Part shown: piece after piece, positions 23,048 through 33,690 of the stretch
Position numbering within the stretch: position 1 is the first letter of the stretch
How the letters are laid out: the number at the start of each line of letters is the position of its first letter
Origin: Jacaranda mimosifolia
Taxonomy: Eukaryota > Streptophyta > Magnoliopsida > Lamiales > Bignoniaceae
DNA length: 64,000 nt
NCBI GenBank assembly: GCA_018894105.1
Contig: CM032127.1
Span: forward strand, 5,673,001 to 5,737,000
Direction of reading: 5' to 3'
The notes under the pieces: model-generated
Told to the model about the DNA's origin: nothing
What the model saw: only the letters and a program-made list of their open reading frames with translations
Databases searched by the model: none
Made by a program: the position numbers and the translations under genes

Positions 23048-23500
23048 CACTACAAGAAAAAGGAACACTAATAATAAAATGTTAAGTGACAATGTAAAAA
23101 TTGTTACTAATTAAGTATACTATGTGACAAATTTTTTTTTCCTAATTAATAATTATTTTTACAAACTTAATAGTAGCTAGAATAATATATATTTGAATTT
23201 ATAAGCATTTATAATTAGTGATGATTATATAACGATAACTTAATGATGGTGAAAATTTTATCACAAATTATAGTGAATTTTTTTTTCTCACTAAGTTGAC
23301 ACTATAAGTATCACTAATTGGTATTGGTGACAAACATGAATTCTTGTAGCTACTTAGTCATATTGCAATAAAATAAAAGTTATTATCACTTAATTATTAG
23401 TAATAAAATAAAATTTGTTTTAAGTTAATAATCATTAATAATATTTTTTTTATATTGTCATTTGTTTTTCATCACTAATATTATATTATTTTGTAGCACT
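23048..23500. mobile_element. CACTA-like non-autonomous element (copy B)
   Basis: It starts CACTACAAGAAAAAGG and parallels 1349-1800 throughout. The intact AAGAAAAAGG here, against AATAAAAAGG in copy A, supports the CACTA assignment. Confidence 0.45.
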
Positions 23501-23790
23501 AGTTTCACAACCTATATGTAATTTCTATGCTCCTTTGGTCATTTGGTCAACATCATGATAAGAATCGGGATAAGTAAATCTTTGGTCAACATATATTATG
23601 ATAAAAAAGGAAAGAAAAAGAAAAAAAAAACAAGAATACAACGGTCAAGTAAAGCTTCTCCAAATTTGGATACATTGTACTCCTATAAAAATCAAACAAA
23701 CACTCCATCTTTCATTTACTTTTCTGTTCTGAGTAAAACTGGAAAAAGGGTTAAAATTCTGTATCATGTAGGTTGATAAAAGATATGTGT

Positions 23791-23792
<2 letters not shown>

Positions 23793-23836
<44 letters not shown>
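23793..23836 (+). repeat. (GT)22 microsatellite
   Basis: An uninterrupted GT run of 44 bp lies inside a block whose paralogues are (AT)-rich at 2108-2131 and reduced to ATATA at 8338-8346. It arose or expanded after duplication. Confidence 0.95.
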
Positions 23837-23839
<3 letters not shown>

Positions 23840-24423
23840 AATTGTTTAAATTAATAGAAGGTGTTTCAGTAGAGCAATATAGTGTAGGGTAATCACATGT
23901 TATTATGTATATTTCTTATAATTAAAGGAAGTTTAGAAAGTGCCCAAAAATTTCCACATTATTCCCATTTGTGTAGTTGGACTGATGAAAATTCAAAGTT
24001 TGAATCTATCCATATAAACAAAAAGATAGGCAGTGAATTTGAGTCTATTTCTGTGAACTAATTATCTTTGAGATGGAGAAGTTTTAATCTAAATGACACC
24101 TTAATGAACTTGATTGTGGTGATGGCCTTGTCTTTCAAATAGCAGCTGTGATTCCATGTTTTAAATATTTTACGATGTGAATGTATATGTTTGTAAAAAA
24201 ACTATTATACTAGTTGTTCCTCTGTTATTAATTCTTTAAAAACAAAAGAAAGTACAGTGACATTTATATTTTTAACTACACTATTACAAATGATATTTTT
24301 ATAAAATATCACTACACATAAAATTGCCAGTATTATACTACTATTTATGCGGTACTTTTAATTGACTCTAGTGACTCATTAATTTTATAATTGTATTAGT
24401 GGAATCCAAGGGTAATGCAATGA

Positions 24424-24807
24424 GAGGGTGTTTGGCTAAACTTATTTAAAAAGTCTTGTAAGCTCTTACATCTTATAAAATATTTTTGAAACTTATAAGA
24501 CGCTAGACTTTTTCTAAAAATAATTTTTTTAAGTATTTGGATAAAATGAGATTTTGAAACTTATAACAAGATAGTAATAGTCAAATTAGGAAGTTTGTTA
24601 AAATTTTAAAAATAAGTTAGGAAGTCTTTATTTTTTCAAAAAGAGTTTACAAGCTCCTTACATCTTATTTTAAGAGCTTATAAATACTTTTTAAAAAAAT
24701 TTATCAAACACATTTTGATATCTTATAAGCTCTTTTTGACATTTTATAAGCTCTCAAACATATTATAAGATATTTTGAAGAGTTTGTAAGCTCATATAGA
24801 CACCCTC
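24424..24807. mobile_element. Tourist-like MITE (copy B)
   Basis: It starts GAGGGTGTTTGGCTAAAC and ends CACCCTC, with TAA on the right (24808-24810) and TGA on the left, a one-base change from TAA. At 384 bp it is the paralogue of 2713-3095. Confidence 0.8.
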
Positions 24808-24935
24808 TAAATTTTCATTTTTATTTTATTGGAATGATAATTATTTTTACAAACTTAATAGCAACGAGAATAAGATATATTTAAATTTATAAGCATTTAT
24901 AATTAGTGATGATTTAATAATGATAACTTAGTGAT

Positions 24936-27783
24936 TGTAGCAACCCCTCTCGGGACAACCCTTAAGCTGAGATGTTACTAGTTCAATCTTAAATCTAACC
25001 CAAAAGATAATCAATATGTCCATTAGAAAAAAAAATTCAAAATTTATCAGAGACAACAATGGATTTCAATCTTAAGCAAACTTTAACAAAAGTGCTATTT
25101 ACATGCCATAGCTGATCCCATAACATTCGACATAATATATACATACTACAGATATTTAATTCAAACTTAACATATCACAACATCTCTAAGTTGTAACAAG
25201 ATGCCCAAGTATACCCATAAGTAGATACACACATCTATTCTATTACAAAATTTATTTGCCGATTCAACCTGAAGTCCAAGCCCATCACCAAATCCCTGTC
25301 TGGGGAAAAAACATGAATAATACAGGAGGTAAGTCCGAAGGACTTAGTGAGGGATAATTTCAACAACAAGCAATAGGAATCTGTTGAGGAAGAATCAACT
25401 CAACAAATCATCAATTAACAGTCAGAACAGGAACATATCAAGAGATTATAGTTAGGATCAGATTACAAACAGATCAAATTACAAGCAGTCATGATACAAT
25501 CAAGTAAAATAGGCCCGATTAACCGATGCAATTCAATAGATCATAACAAAACATGTGTACTAGACACTCTTTATTCCAATCAGTCAATCTTACCAAACTG
25601 TGATAGCTCGGTACATGACAAATACTGATGCCCATGGAATATCCCCTGGCTCATCGCTGATACCCATGGAGTAGCCCCCAGCATATCGTTGACACCCAAA
25701 GAATAGCCCCTGACGTGTCTCATGTATCTAGGCATTCCATGGCGTTGATGCCTAAAGAATAACCCCAGGCTCATCACTGATACCCAGAGAATAGCCCCTG
25801 GTGGTACTGCGGATTCCTAGGGTATAGCCCCTAACATATTGTTGACACCTAGGGAATAGCCCCTAACGTATCTTATGTATCAAAGCATTCCACTAGGATC
25901 GACACTCGACCCAACAAATCTCCGTACATATATCACGTGACAATTAACAGATTGCCGATAAGGTGAGACAGCCAAACAAACAAATTCAGATAAGCTAACA
26001 AGGCCACATAATGTTGTAACAAAATAACAAATTTACCGGCAAGACAACAGATAACAGTACAGAATGGTAATGGATAACAGAACAATAACAGATAATAGAA
26101 CGGTAACAGATAACAGAACAATAACAAATAACGGAACAGTAATAGATAACATAATGGACACAGATAATATGACAGTAACAAATAATAGACGAGAGTTCTG
26201 GGCGCCAAAACAGATATGCAAAGATCTCATCAGAAGCACACTTAATGAAACAACCCTCACAGGGGTACATGATAACAAACGAGATCTCAATCAATTCACA
26301 TATTTCAATAATCAAGAGGTAAGTATAGTATAGAAACAAATCTAACCTTTTCAAGGGTTTACCACAATGACATATATGTGTACGAAAGTGCGAAATTGGC
26401 AAACCCTCGCCTCTATAGCCTCAAAAAATATTGTCACCAACTACTGGTCTGCGAAACCCACTTCTTCGTCACCTAACCAAAAGAATAAATCCATGATCAA
26501 AATCTTTATTTGACCTTAATAACCTCCAATGATTACAATCTTACTGTTAACAATCTAAAATCAACAACTACTCGATTAATACGATAATTTTAGGGTTTGC
26601 TCAGCATTATCGATGGAATGCTAATTACATCATTATAACCTAATTTTACCATTTAGGTCTAAAATTCATAAATTGGGGTTTAATCATCTTAATTAATTTA
26701 ATTAACCAAAAATCATCATATAGAAATACAAATTCAGTACCACTAGATTATAAAATTACACATGCATGGAATATAAATAAATATCCAAGTCTTGTATCAG
26801 ATCCTTCCATTTAAACCAAGAATACAAGGTTTGGCAAGAATATGTCCAAGAATACTATTTAAATACAAAATTCAATTCCAATGTATATATACCAATCTTT
26901 TTATCGGGACTCAGTTTCCACAAATCAACACTACCAACAGAATCACCGCGACGAGACGACAAAACTGTCTCTGTGCTGTTGCCAGAAAGGATCACCACCA
27001 CCAGCAGCGTTAGGTGCGTCTCAACTCCAGCAACCAAAATCCTTGGGCAATTTCAAGTTCCACCGTGTAGACGATCATCAATTGAAGCTCCAAAGCTCCA
27101 GTGCCAACTAATGTCGCCGTCTCAGTTACTTTCAATTTCGCTGTCCACAGAGGCCCAAACTTCAAACCTAACACACCAATGTGTTCCCCAAGCTGAGCCT
27201 ACAATAAACTCCACCCAGAACTCAGTCTCCACCGCTGCTTCATCGGAATGGCCACACGTCACTGAAGCTCGATTTCGAATTCCCATTTCTCCACCGTCCA
27301 CCGATGAACTCAAGCTGCATGTGATATCTATGTAGTCTTGTGATGAGGGAAGGAGTTTGGTCAATTTAGTTTCCAAAGATAGGTCATCGCCGAAAATGTT
27401 GCCGATGGGGAAGGAGATGAGGTTGCGGGTGAGAATGAAGAAAACTGAGGGGTGGGGTTTGCTATACGTACATATATTTTCCAACTTCACAGATAGACCC
27501 CGGAATTTCTGCTTGGCTTTCAATTCAGTCCCTCAAAGTGTTGATAAACTTTAATTTAGCCCCTAGACTTAGTGAATGCCTAAGATTTGCCCCGTTAACC
27601 TAAAATATTCGCAAGTTGACTTACGAAATTCTCAAATGATGTTCAATTAAGTTTCTTCAAATTATAAATTGACCCCTAAACTTTTAAAATAAATAATAAA
27701 TTAAAATTCATGAAATAGAAAAAATATAATGGCAAATAAAATTCACCAATCAAAAAAAAAGAAAAAAATCTAGGGTCGTTATA
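24936..27783 (-). repeat. Gypsy LTR (3' LTR in element sense)
   Basis: It begins TGTAGCAACCCC and ends GGTCGTTATA in plus orientation. It contains the CCCATGGAATATCCCC-type repeat array (25622-25900). Compared with 3228-6085 and 30620-32838 it lacks about 100 bp near 26640. ORFs 26792-27554 lie in the LTR leader and are not considered genes. Confidence 0.9.
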
Positions 27784-27798
27784 GACCTCCCCCTCTTA
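27784..27798 (-). promoter_or_regulatory. Polypurine tract of the minus-strand Gypsy
   Basis: On the minus strand it reads AAGAGGGGGAGGTC directly before the LTR start TATAACGACCC, the expected plus-strand priming site. Confidence 0.8.
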
Positions 27799-28076
27799 AA
27801 AGAATCTGGTCCCCAGATTCTCACCTGATTACTGTTTCGACTAACAGAAATTGAGCAAACTTGGTCAACTGGTCTACTATTACCCAGATACTAACATAGA
27901 TTTCTCGGGCTACTAGTAGACCTGCTACAAAGTCCATAGTTACCTGTTCCCATTTCCAATTAGGGATTGGAAGCAGTTTGTAGCAACCCCCACCGGTCGT
28001 TGATGCTCTAGTCCACTATCTAGTAAGTCAAACATTCTCGCACATAATCTGCAACATCTCTTTTGATTCCATTATG

Positions 28077-28449
28077 CTAGATTTGCCTCTTCAAGACCCA
28101 ATACATCTTCGCATCTCTCGGATGTATCGTATATCTTGTCTTGTGTGCCTCATCTAACAATTTCTCTTTCATTTCTTCCGGCACACATATTTTCTTATAG
28201 AACAGAAAAATACCTTGGCTATCAGTATTGAACTCAGATTTTTCAGAACTGCTAACCCTCATTCTCTTTCAACATCCACTTTGCTGGCTTGGACTCGTCG
28301 AATATCATCATATGATTCGGACTGGACTTTTTCCTGCAATCCAAACTTGCTGTTGTAATTCCAGCATGATACCCCGTTCTTAGGCTTCTCAATGCTTCTG
28401 CCTTTAGTAAGTGAGCCATCCTAACCTTTCGGCTCAAGTCATTGGTCAC
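28077..28449 (-). pseudogene. Gypsy integrase N-terminal remnants
   Basis: Frame 28077-28262 includes LLDEAHKTRYTIHP followed by KMYWVLKRQ, which is the His-containing start of the Gypsy integrase zinc-binding domain. Frame 28252-28449 includes DLSRKVRMAHLLKAEAL, the linker between RNase H and integrase. The catalytic integrase core was not recognised downstream. Confidence 0.7.
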
Positions 28450-28860
28450 TACTTTTGCCTTTTTGGGTGATAAGTGATGGAAAAATCATAGTCTTCTAGA
28501 ATTTCCATCCATTGACGTTGTCCCATGTTTAGATATTTATTCCAATCAAATGGTTGATCTTTCTAAGTTAATTTAGTCAACGGCCAGCTATTTTAGAAAA
28601 GTCCATCACAAATCTTCGGTAATAGTCAGCAAAACCCAGGAAACTATAGACTTTTGTCACGTTTTCATGTTCCTTCCAGTTGACCATTGCCTCTATCTTA
28701 CAGGGATCAAGCTCTACTCCATCTTGGGATATTATGCCCCAGAAAAGCCACTTTCTCCATCCAGAATTCGTACTTACTAAATTTTGCATACAACTGATGC
28801 TCCTCAGGCTCAGAAAGCCATGCGTAAGTGTTTTGCGTGGTCTTCTCTAGTCCTCAGCTA
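28450..28860 (-). pseudogene. Gypsy RT C-terminus / RNase H start
   Basis: Frame 28577-28789 has DGVELDPCKIEAMVNWKE and FLGFADYYRRFVMDFSKIA, the conserved segment after reverse transcriptase (homologous to 63440-63590). The RT core with its Asp-Asp motif is absent, and the RNase H that should follow is replaced by decayed sequence. Confidence 0.8.
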
Positions 28861-29016
28861 GTAGTACCCCTATCTCAGATCCAACTTTGAGAAGATTCTT
28901 GATCCCTGATCATATCTGGGCAATTCCTGATACATGGTGTTTGTTATTAACCCTATTCTTAAGGGTGTTTGAACTTGTATTTGGCAAGCTATGGTCTTGG
29001 GTTACATATTTAGTTC

Positions 29017-29247
29017 TCAAGGAAGTGAGACATATATGAAAGAATGTAAAGCACCAAGATCATAAAAAGCATTATCATAGATTTCAAAAATAGAAATCAT
29101 ACCTTCTATCATCTCGTTGGGATCCGGTGCATCTTCTCCTGTCAGAGCATAAGCATGAGCCCGCACTTTCTGCTTTCCACTAGCTCCTACTATATCTTTT
29201 CCTTTTCCTGCAGGTGTTGGGCCTCTCATGTTGGGGCAATCTTTCAA
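29017..29247 (-). pseudogene. Gypsy gag zinc region and protease fragment
   Basis: The frame begins MKDCPNMRG, the end of a zinc knuckle with Cys, and continues through KQKVRAHAYALTGEDAPDPN to DLGALHSFIY, a damaged copy of the DPGASHSFI protease active-site motif that is intact at 62347-62373. The catalytic Asp is kept but the Gly-Ala-Ser context is altered. Confidence 0.8.
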
Positions 29248-29691
29248 GAAGTGCTAGTCGTTGTCACAGCCCAGGCACCTGCCCTGTTTTCTCCAACATC
29301 CTGACTCCTCATGGGTATGTGATCCATAGAATCTACATCACTTTTGTGTGTGGCCTCTCTTGAGTCAAATTTGCCGGCTCGCTAAACTGAGGGGCTTGTT
29401 GGGTAGTACTTCCAACCTATAGCCTCGGCTATTATCTTTCAGCATTACTCTATCCATCAAGGTGTATCTTTCCCTTTTGGCTCTCGTCCTCGATTTTTTA
29501 GATCTCTTGCAATTCTGACTCAAATTGCAGTACCTTGCTTACTGCTTGATTAAAGATCGATAGATCACAAGTGGCCAGACCTCTTTTCATTCCAACAGTA
29601 AGCCATGTACAAACTGTCAAGTCTGTCGACCTTCATCATCTTGTATGTAGGGAGTTTATTGTATCAATCGGCTAAACAAACCTTATATTGA

Positions 29692-30206
29692 CTAACAGAC
29701 TGTGCCCCCTAAATAAGGTCCATGAACTTTCTCTCCCTTGCCTGTTTCACCACTTCTAGCACATTTATTCATGAAGTCTCGGGCGAAATTCTCCCAAGTG
29801 TGATGGGTTCCTTCAACTGTCCACCTACAATCAATCATCTTCCACCAACTTCGGGCGGAACCTCCCAGAAGAAACGTAGCAAATTGAACATTTTGCTCAT
29901 CTGAATAGCGTAGTGTTTTGAAGATATTCTCCAAACTCTTAATCCATTCTTCGGCTCTTTTATCATCAGGGCCTCCCAAAATCTTCAGGGGCTAAAAATG
30001 TGGAAACCGTTCTAATGCCCGATCTTCAGCCATCTCATTAACAACTCTTGCTCCAACACCCGGCTGTTGACCCTGTGGCCTAAATCCTGGTCCCCTCTGA
30101 TACACAGGGTTTGCAGGCCGACCCATTGAAGGGGTTTGCAAAACCTCTTCTTCTTGCATGGCTTGTGGATAAGCTGGTGCCCCTTATCTTGGAGCCCATC
30201 GGCCAT
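29692..30206 (-). pseudogene. Gypsy gag fragments
   Basis: Frame 29692-29979 has RAEEWIKSLENIFKTLRY and FATFLLGGSARSWW, the retrotransposon gag core also found at 61466-61590. Frame 30012-30206 lies upstream in sense and has no clear motif. A Gln/Pro-rich segment near 30060-30260 would be the gag N-terminal part. Confidence 0.8.
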
Positions 30207-30602
30207 TGACCCCTCGCTCGGGAGGCCTTCCCCGTCGTCCAGTTCTGGGCGAAGCGGGTATACTAAAACTTTCTTGCAACGCCATCAACTCTAACTCCTC
30301 CAAACTTCCAAGAATTAAAAAAAAAAAGAAAAAAAAAAGGGAGAAGGATTAGATTAAAGTAATCCAAACTCATAGATATACAAGTCATAATCATCCTATG
30401 ACATACAACAAGATCCCTAGACATCCTACAGTACACAGACTCATCTTACTATTATCAACTCATCAAATTCATCTTAAATCCTTGAATCACACAGGAACTT
30501 CCCAATACGCAAAACACTTAAAATTCATACTCGAACTAACCTAAACAAAAGGTTAGTCACAAATCCTAATGATATCCAACACCTGGGTCATCAACAAACC
30601 TA

Positions 30603-30615
30603 GGCTCTGATACCA
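30603..30615 (-). promoter_or_regulatory. Gypsy primer-binding site (tRNA-Met)
   Basis: On the minus strand it reads TGGTATCAGAGCC, an exact initiator tRNA-Met type site, four bases inside the right LTR. Confidence 0.9.
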
Positions 30616-30619
30616 CTTA

Positions 30620-32838
30620 TGTAGCACCCCATCTCGAGACAACCCTTAAGCTAAGATGTAATCAGTTCAATCTTAAATCTAACATAAAAGATAGTCAATA
30701 GGCCCATTAGAAAAAAATTTCAAAATTTATTAAAGACAACAATGGATTTCAATCTTAAGCAAACTTCAACAAAAAGTGTTATTTACATGCCATAGCTGGT
30801 CCCATAACATTCGACATAATATATACATACTACAGATATTTAATTTAAACCCAACATATCACAACGTATCTAAGTTATAACAAGATGTCCAAGTATACCC
30901 ATACGCAGATACACACATCTATTTTATTATAAATTGTATTTGCCGATCCAACCTGGAGTCTAAGCCCATCACCTAATCTCTATCTGGGGAAAAAACATGA
31001 ATAATACAAGAGGTAAGTCCATAGGACTTAGTGGGAGTAATTTCAACAAGAAGCAGTAAGGATCTATCGAGAAAGAATCAACTCAACGAATTATCAATTA
31101 ACAGTCAGAACAGGAACATATCAAGAGATCACAGTTAGGATCAGATTACAAACAGATCAGCTTATAGGCAGTTAGGATACAATCAAGTAAAACATGCCCA
31201 ATTAACTAATGCAATTCAATAGATCATAACAGAACATGTGTACTAGACATCTCTTATTCCAGTCAGTCAATCAGTCTTACCAGAGCGTGACAGCTCAATA
31301 CATGAAAATTGTTGATGCCCAAGTAATAGCCCCCGGCTCATTGCTGATACCTAGGGAATAGCCCCTAGCGTATTGCTGACACCCAAGGTATAGCCCCTAA
31401 CATGTCTCGTGTATCTAGGCATTCCATGGCAGATGCTGATGCCCAAGGAATAGCCTTAGGCTCATCGTTGATACCTAGGGAATAGCCCTTAGCGGTATTG
31501 CGGATACCCAGGGAATAACCCTTATCGTATTGCTAATACCTAGGAAATAGCCCCTAACATATCGCATGTATCCAAGCATTCCGCTAGGATCGGCACTCAG
31601 CCCAACAAATCTCCGTACATAATCACGTGACAATTAACATATTGCCGATAAGGTGAGACAATCAGACAAACAAATTTAGATAAGCCAACTAGGCCACATA
31701 ATGCTGTAACGGAATAACAAATGTGACGGCAAGGCAACAAATAACAGTACAGAATAGTAACGAATAACAGGACAGTAATAGATAACAGAACGGTAATATA
31801 TAACGGAACAGCAATAGATAACATAACGAAGGCAGATAACAGGATAGTAACAGATTACAAATGAGAGTTCCGGGCACCAGAACAGATATGCGAAGATCTC
31901 ATCAGAAGCACAGTTAATGAAACAACCTTCACAGGGGTACATGATAACAAACGAGATCTCAATCAATTCACAAATTTAAATAATCAGGAGGCAGTTACAG
32001 TATAGAAACTAATCTAACCCTCTAAGGGGTTTACCACAATGACAGATAGGGTGTAAGAAAGTGCCAGATTGGCAAACCATCACCTCCGTAGCCTCATAAA
32101 ATATTGTCACCGACTACTGGTCCGTGGGACCTACTTCTTCGTCACCTAACCAAAAGAATAAATCCACAATCAAAATCTTTATTTCACCTTAATAACCTCC
32201 AATGATTACAATCTTACTGTTAACGATCTAAAATCAACAATTACTCGATTAATACAGTAATTTTAGGGTTTGCTCGGCACTATTGATGGAATGCTAATTA
32301 CATCATTATTACGGAAATATTTACAGGTTTCATATCGTTTCCAGTAAAAAGATACAATCAGGTCCCTAATTACCTAGTTAACCTCGAAATATTATACCAA
32401 ATCAACGATAATAATCCAATTATCCTTAATAACCCAATTTTTACCATTTAGGCCTCAAATTCATAAATTAGGGTTTAATCATCTTAATTAAAGTAATTAA
32501 CCTAAAATCATCATATAGAAATACAAATCCGGGCCCACTAGATTATAAAATTACACAAGCATGGAATATATATATAAATATTCGAGTCTTGTATCAAATC
32601 CTTCCATTTAAACCAAGAGTACAAGGTTTGGCAAGAATATATCCAAGAACACTATTTAAATACAAAATTCAATTCCAATGTATATACGTCAATCTTTTTA
32701 TCGGGACTCAGTTTCCACAAACCAACACTGCCAACAGAATCACCGTGACGAGACAACAAAAATGTCTCTGCGTTACCACCGGAAAAGATCACCACCACCA
32801 CCACCGTTAGGTGCGTCTCAACTCCAGCAACCCAAATC
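30620..32838 (-). repeat. Gypsy LTR (5' LTR), truncated at 32838
   Basis: It starts TGTAGCACCCCATC and stays parallel to 3228-5350 until ACTCCAGCAACCCAAATC. After 32838 the sequence changes to unrelated DNA. The missing part is the LTR's own start in element sense (U3 side), and with it the flanking target duplication. Confidence 0.85.
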
Positions 32839-33690
32839 TAATATAGGTCAGGCATGATTTAACAACTGAATATAACTTACGGTTAAATACATTTTACCCT
32901 TCTCAACTATATGACATGTCATTTACCCCTCTAAATTAACAAGTGTAACAGTTGATTAGATGTTTGGATCTCATTGCCCTTATGCCCCAAATAAGAGAAT
33001 CGCAACATATGAGAAACACATTTGACAATACATGAAATGTATCCCTTTCCACGCCAAGTTTTTTAGGGAAATCTCATAACTTTTTTGATGTTATCTATCT
33101 TACATTTTCATTCTATCCTTTTCTATCTTTCCTTTTCTTGGGGGTGGGGGGTGGGGAAAGGAATGCCCCTACTAGATATGTGCTAGTTCTACACAACAAA
33201 AGATGTCTTAGAATAATAGGATACGGTGGCTATATTGTTGATTTAATAGGCATCATATCACTTCAACTCCAGCAAGTAAAGGCTTGTCTGTGCTTAATCT
33301 AAAGTCACCCGAAATACGAGGATCCTCTTCTTGAATACGTCTCCGTGAAGGCTCAACTACTTATTAATAAGCTGATTCCAAATTATTTCAAGTTAAAGAT
33401 CAAACAACAATAAAAGATCATATAGACAACAGGTTATTGGCCAATAGGACTGTAGAATTCAATTGCTTAATTCTTTTCTTTACTCATCTTTTGCAATGCA
33501 TTTAGTTGTTTTCTTGACATTCTTTCATTGCACAAAGACATGCTGTAATCTTACCTGAAAGGTTTATCATGTTTCAAACTCAACTCGGGAAAAGTGGCCG
33601 ACTTGTAGTAGAAATGCAATTTGTTTACTATTATAAACAACTAGATATTCTCATCTCAAAGCATCTTTCACTAACTCAGAACAGTTTTAC
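32839..33690. other. Non-repetitive AT-rich flank; no recognisable exon
   Basis: This lies between the broken Gypsy LTR and the last recognised exon of the transporter gene. The C-terminal transporter exons should be here if introns were short, but I see no family motif. A TTTTACCCTTCTCAACTAT-like stretch near 32890 resembles MULE-type ends, without a partner. A G-run (33142-33156) is present. It may be a remaining intron or foreign sequence. Confidence 0.5.

Larger units (their letters stand above)
21736..24423. other. Non-coding part of duplication copy B
   Basis: No gene is seen. The order parallels copy A 490-2700. Notable items are a ~425-bp segment absent from copy A (22405-22830), which itself holds a two-copy ~59-bp tandem (22674-22781), the CACTA-like element (23048-23500), and a (GT)22 microsatellite (23793-23836). 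A small ORF at 23543-23776 has a shadow counterpart in copy A (1897-2100) with different ends, so I do not call it a gene. Confidence 0.75.
17155..32838 (+). repeat. Segmental duplication, copy B
   Basis: It matches copy A from about 345 to 6085 once the Copia (17303-21730) and a ~425-bp copy-specific segment (about 22405-22830) are removed. The Gypsy at 24936 has the same left junction (GATAACTTAGTGAT then TGTAGCA) as the solo LTR at 3228, so the insertion was present before duplication. Copy B stops inside that Gypsy's right LTR at 32838, and the sequence equivalent to 6086-9260 is absent. Confidence 0.8.
24936..32838 (-). mobile_element. Gypsy retrotransposon, internally deleted, right LTR truncated
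   Basis: The left LTR is 24936-27783, flanked on the left by GTGAT. The right LTR is 30620-32838 and breaks off about 600 bp short of its expected end. On the minus strand the order is 5' LTR (right), primer-binding site (30603-30615), gag, protease, remnants of RT/RNase H and integrase, purine tract (27784-27798), 3' LTR (left). The interior is 2836 bp with most of reverse transcriptase missing. The family matches the plus-strand Gypsy at 57548 onward. The HKTRYTIHP integrase-type motif and gag type suggest the chromovirus (Tekay/Del) side of Gypsy; a chromodomain was not identified. Confidence 0.9.

Noticed and set aside
33541..33660. Possible extra transporter exon ending CAG|GTAAGA on the minus strand near 33555
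   Set aside because: The donor looks good, but the translation before it (ending LSLKHDKPF) does not match the family segment expected after GPSFSK, and no acceptor with correct phase is convincing.
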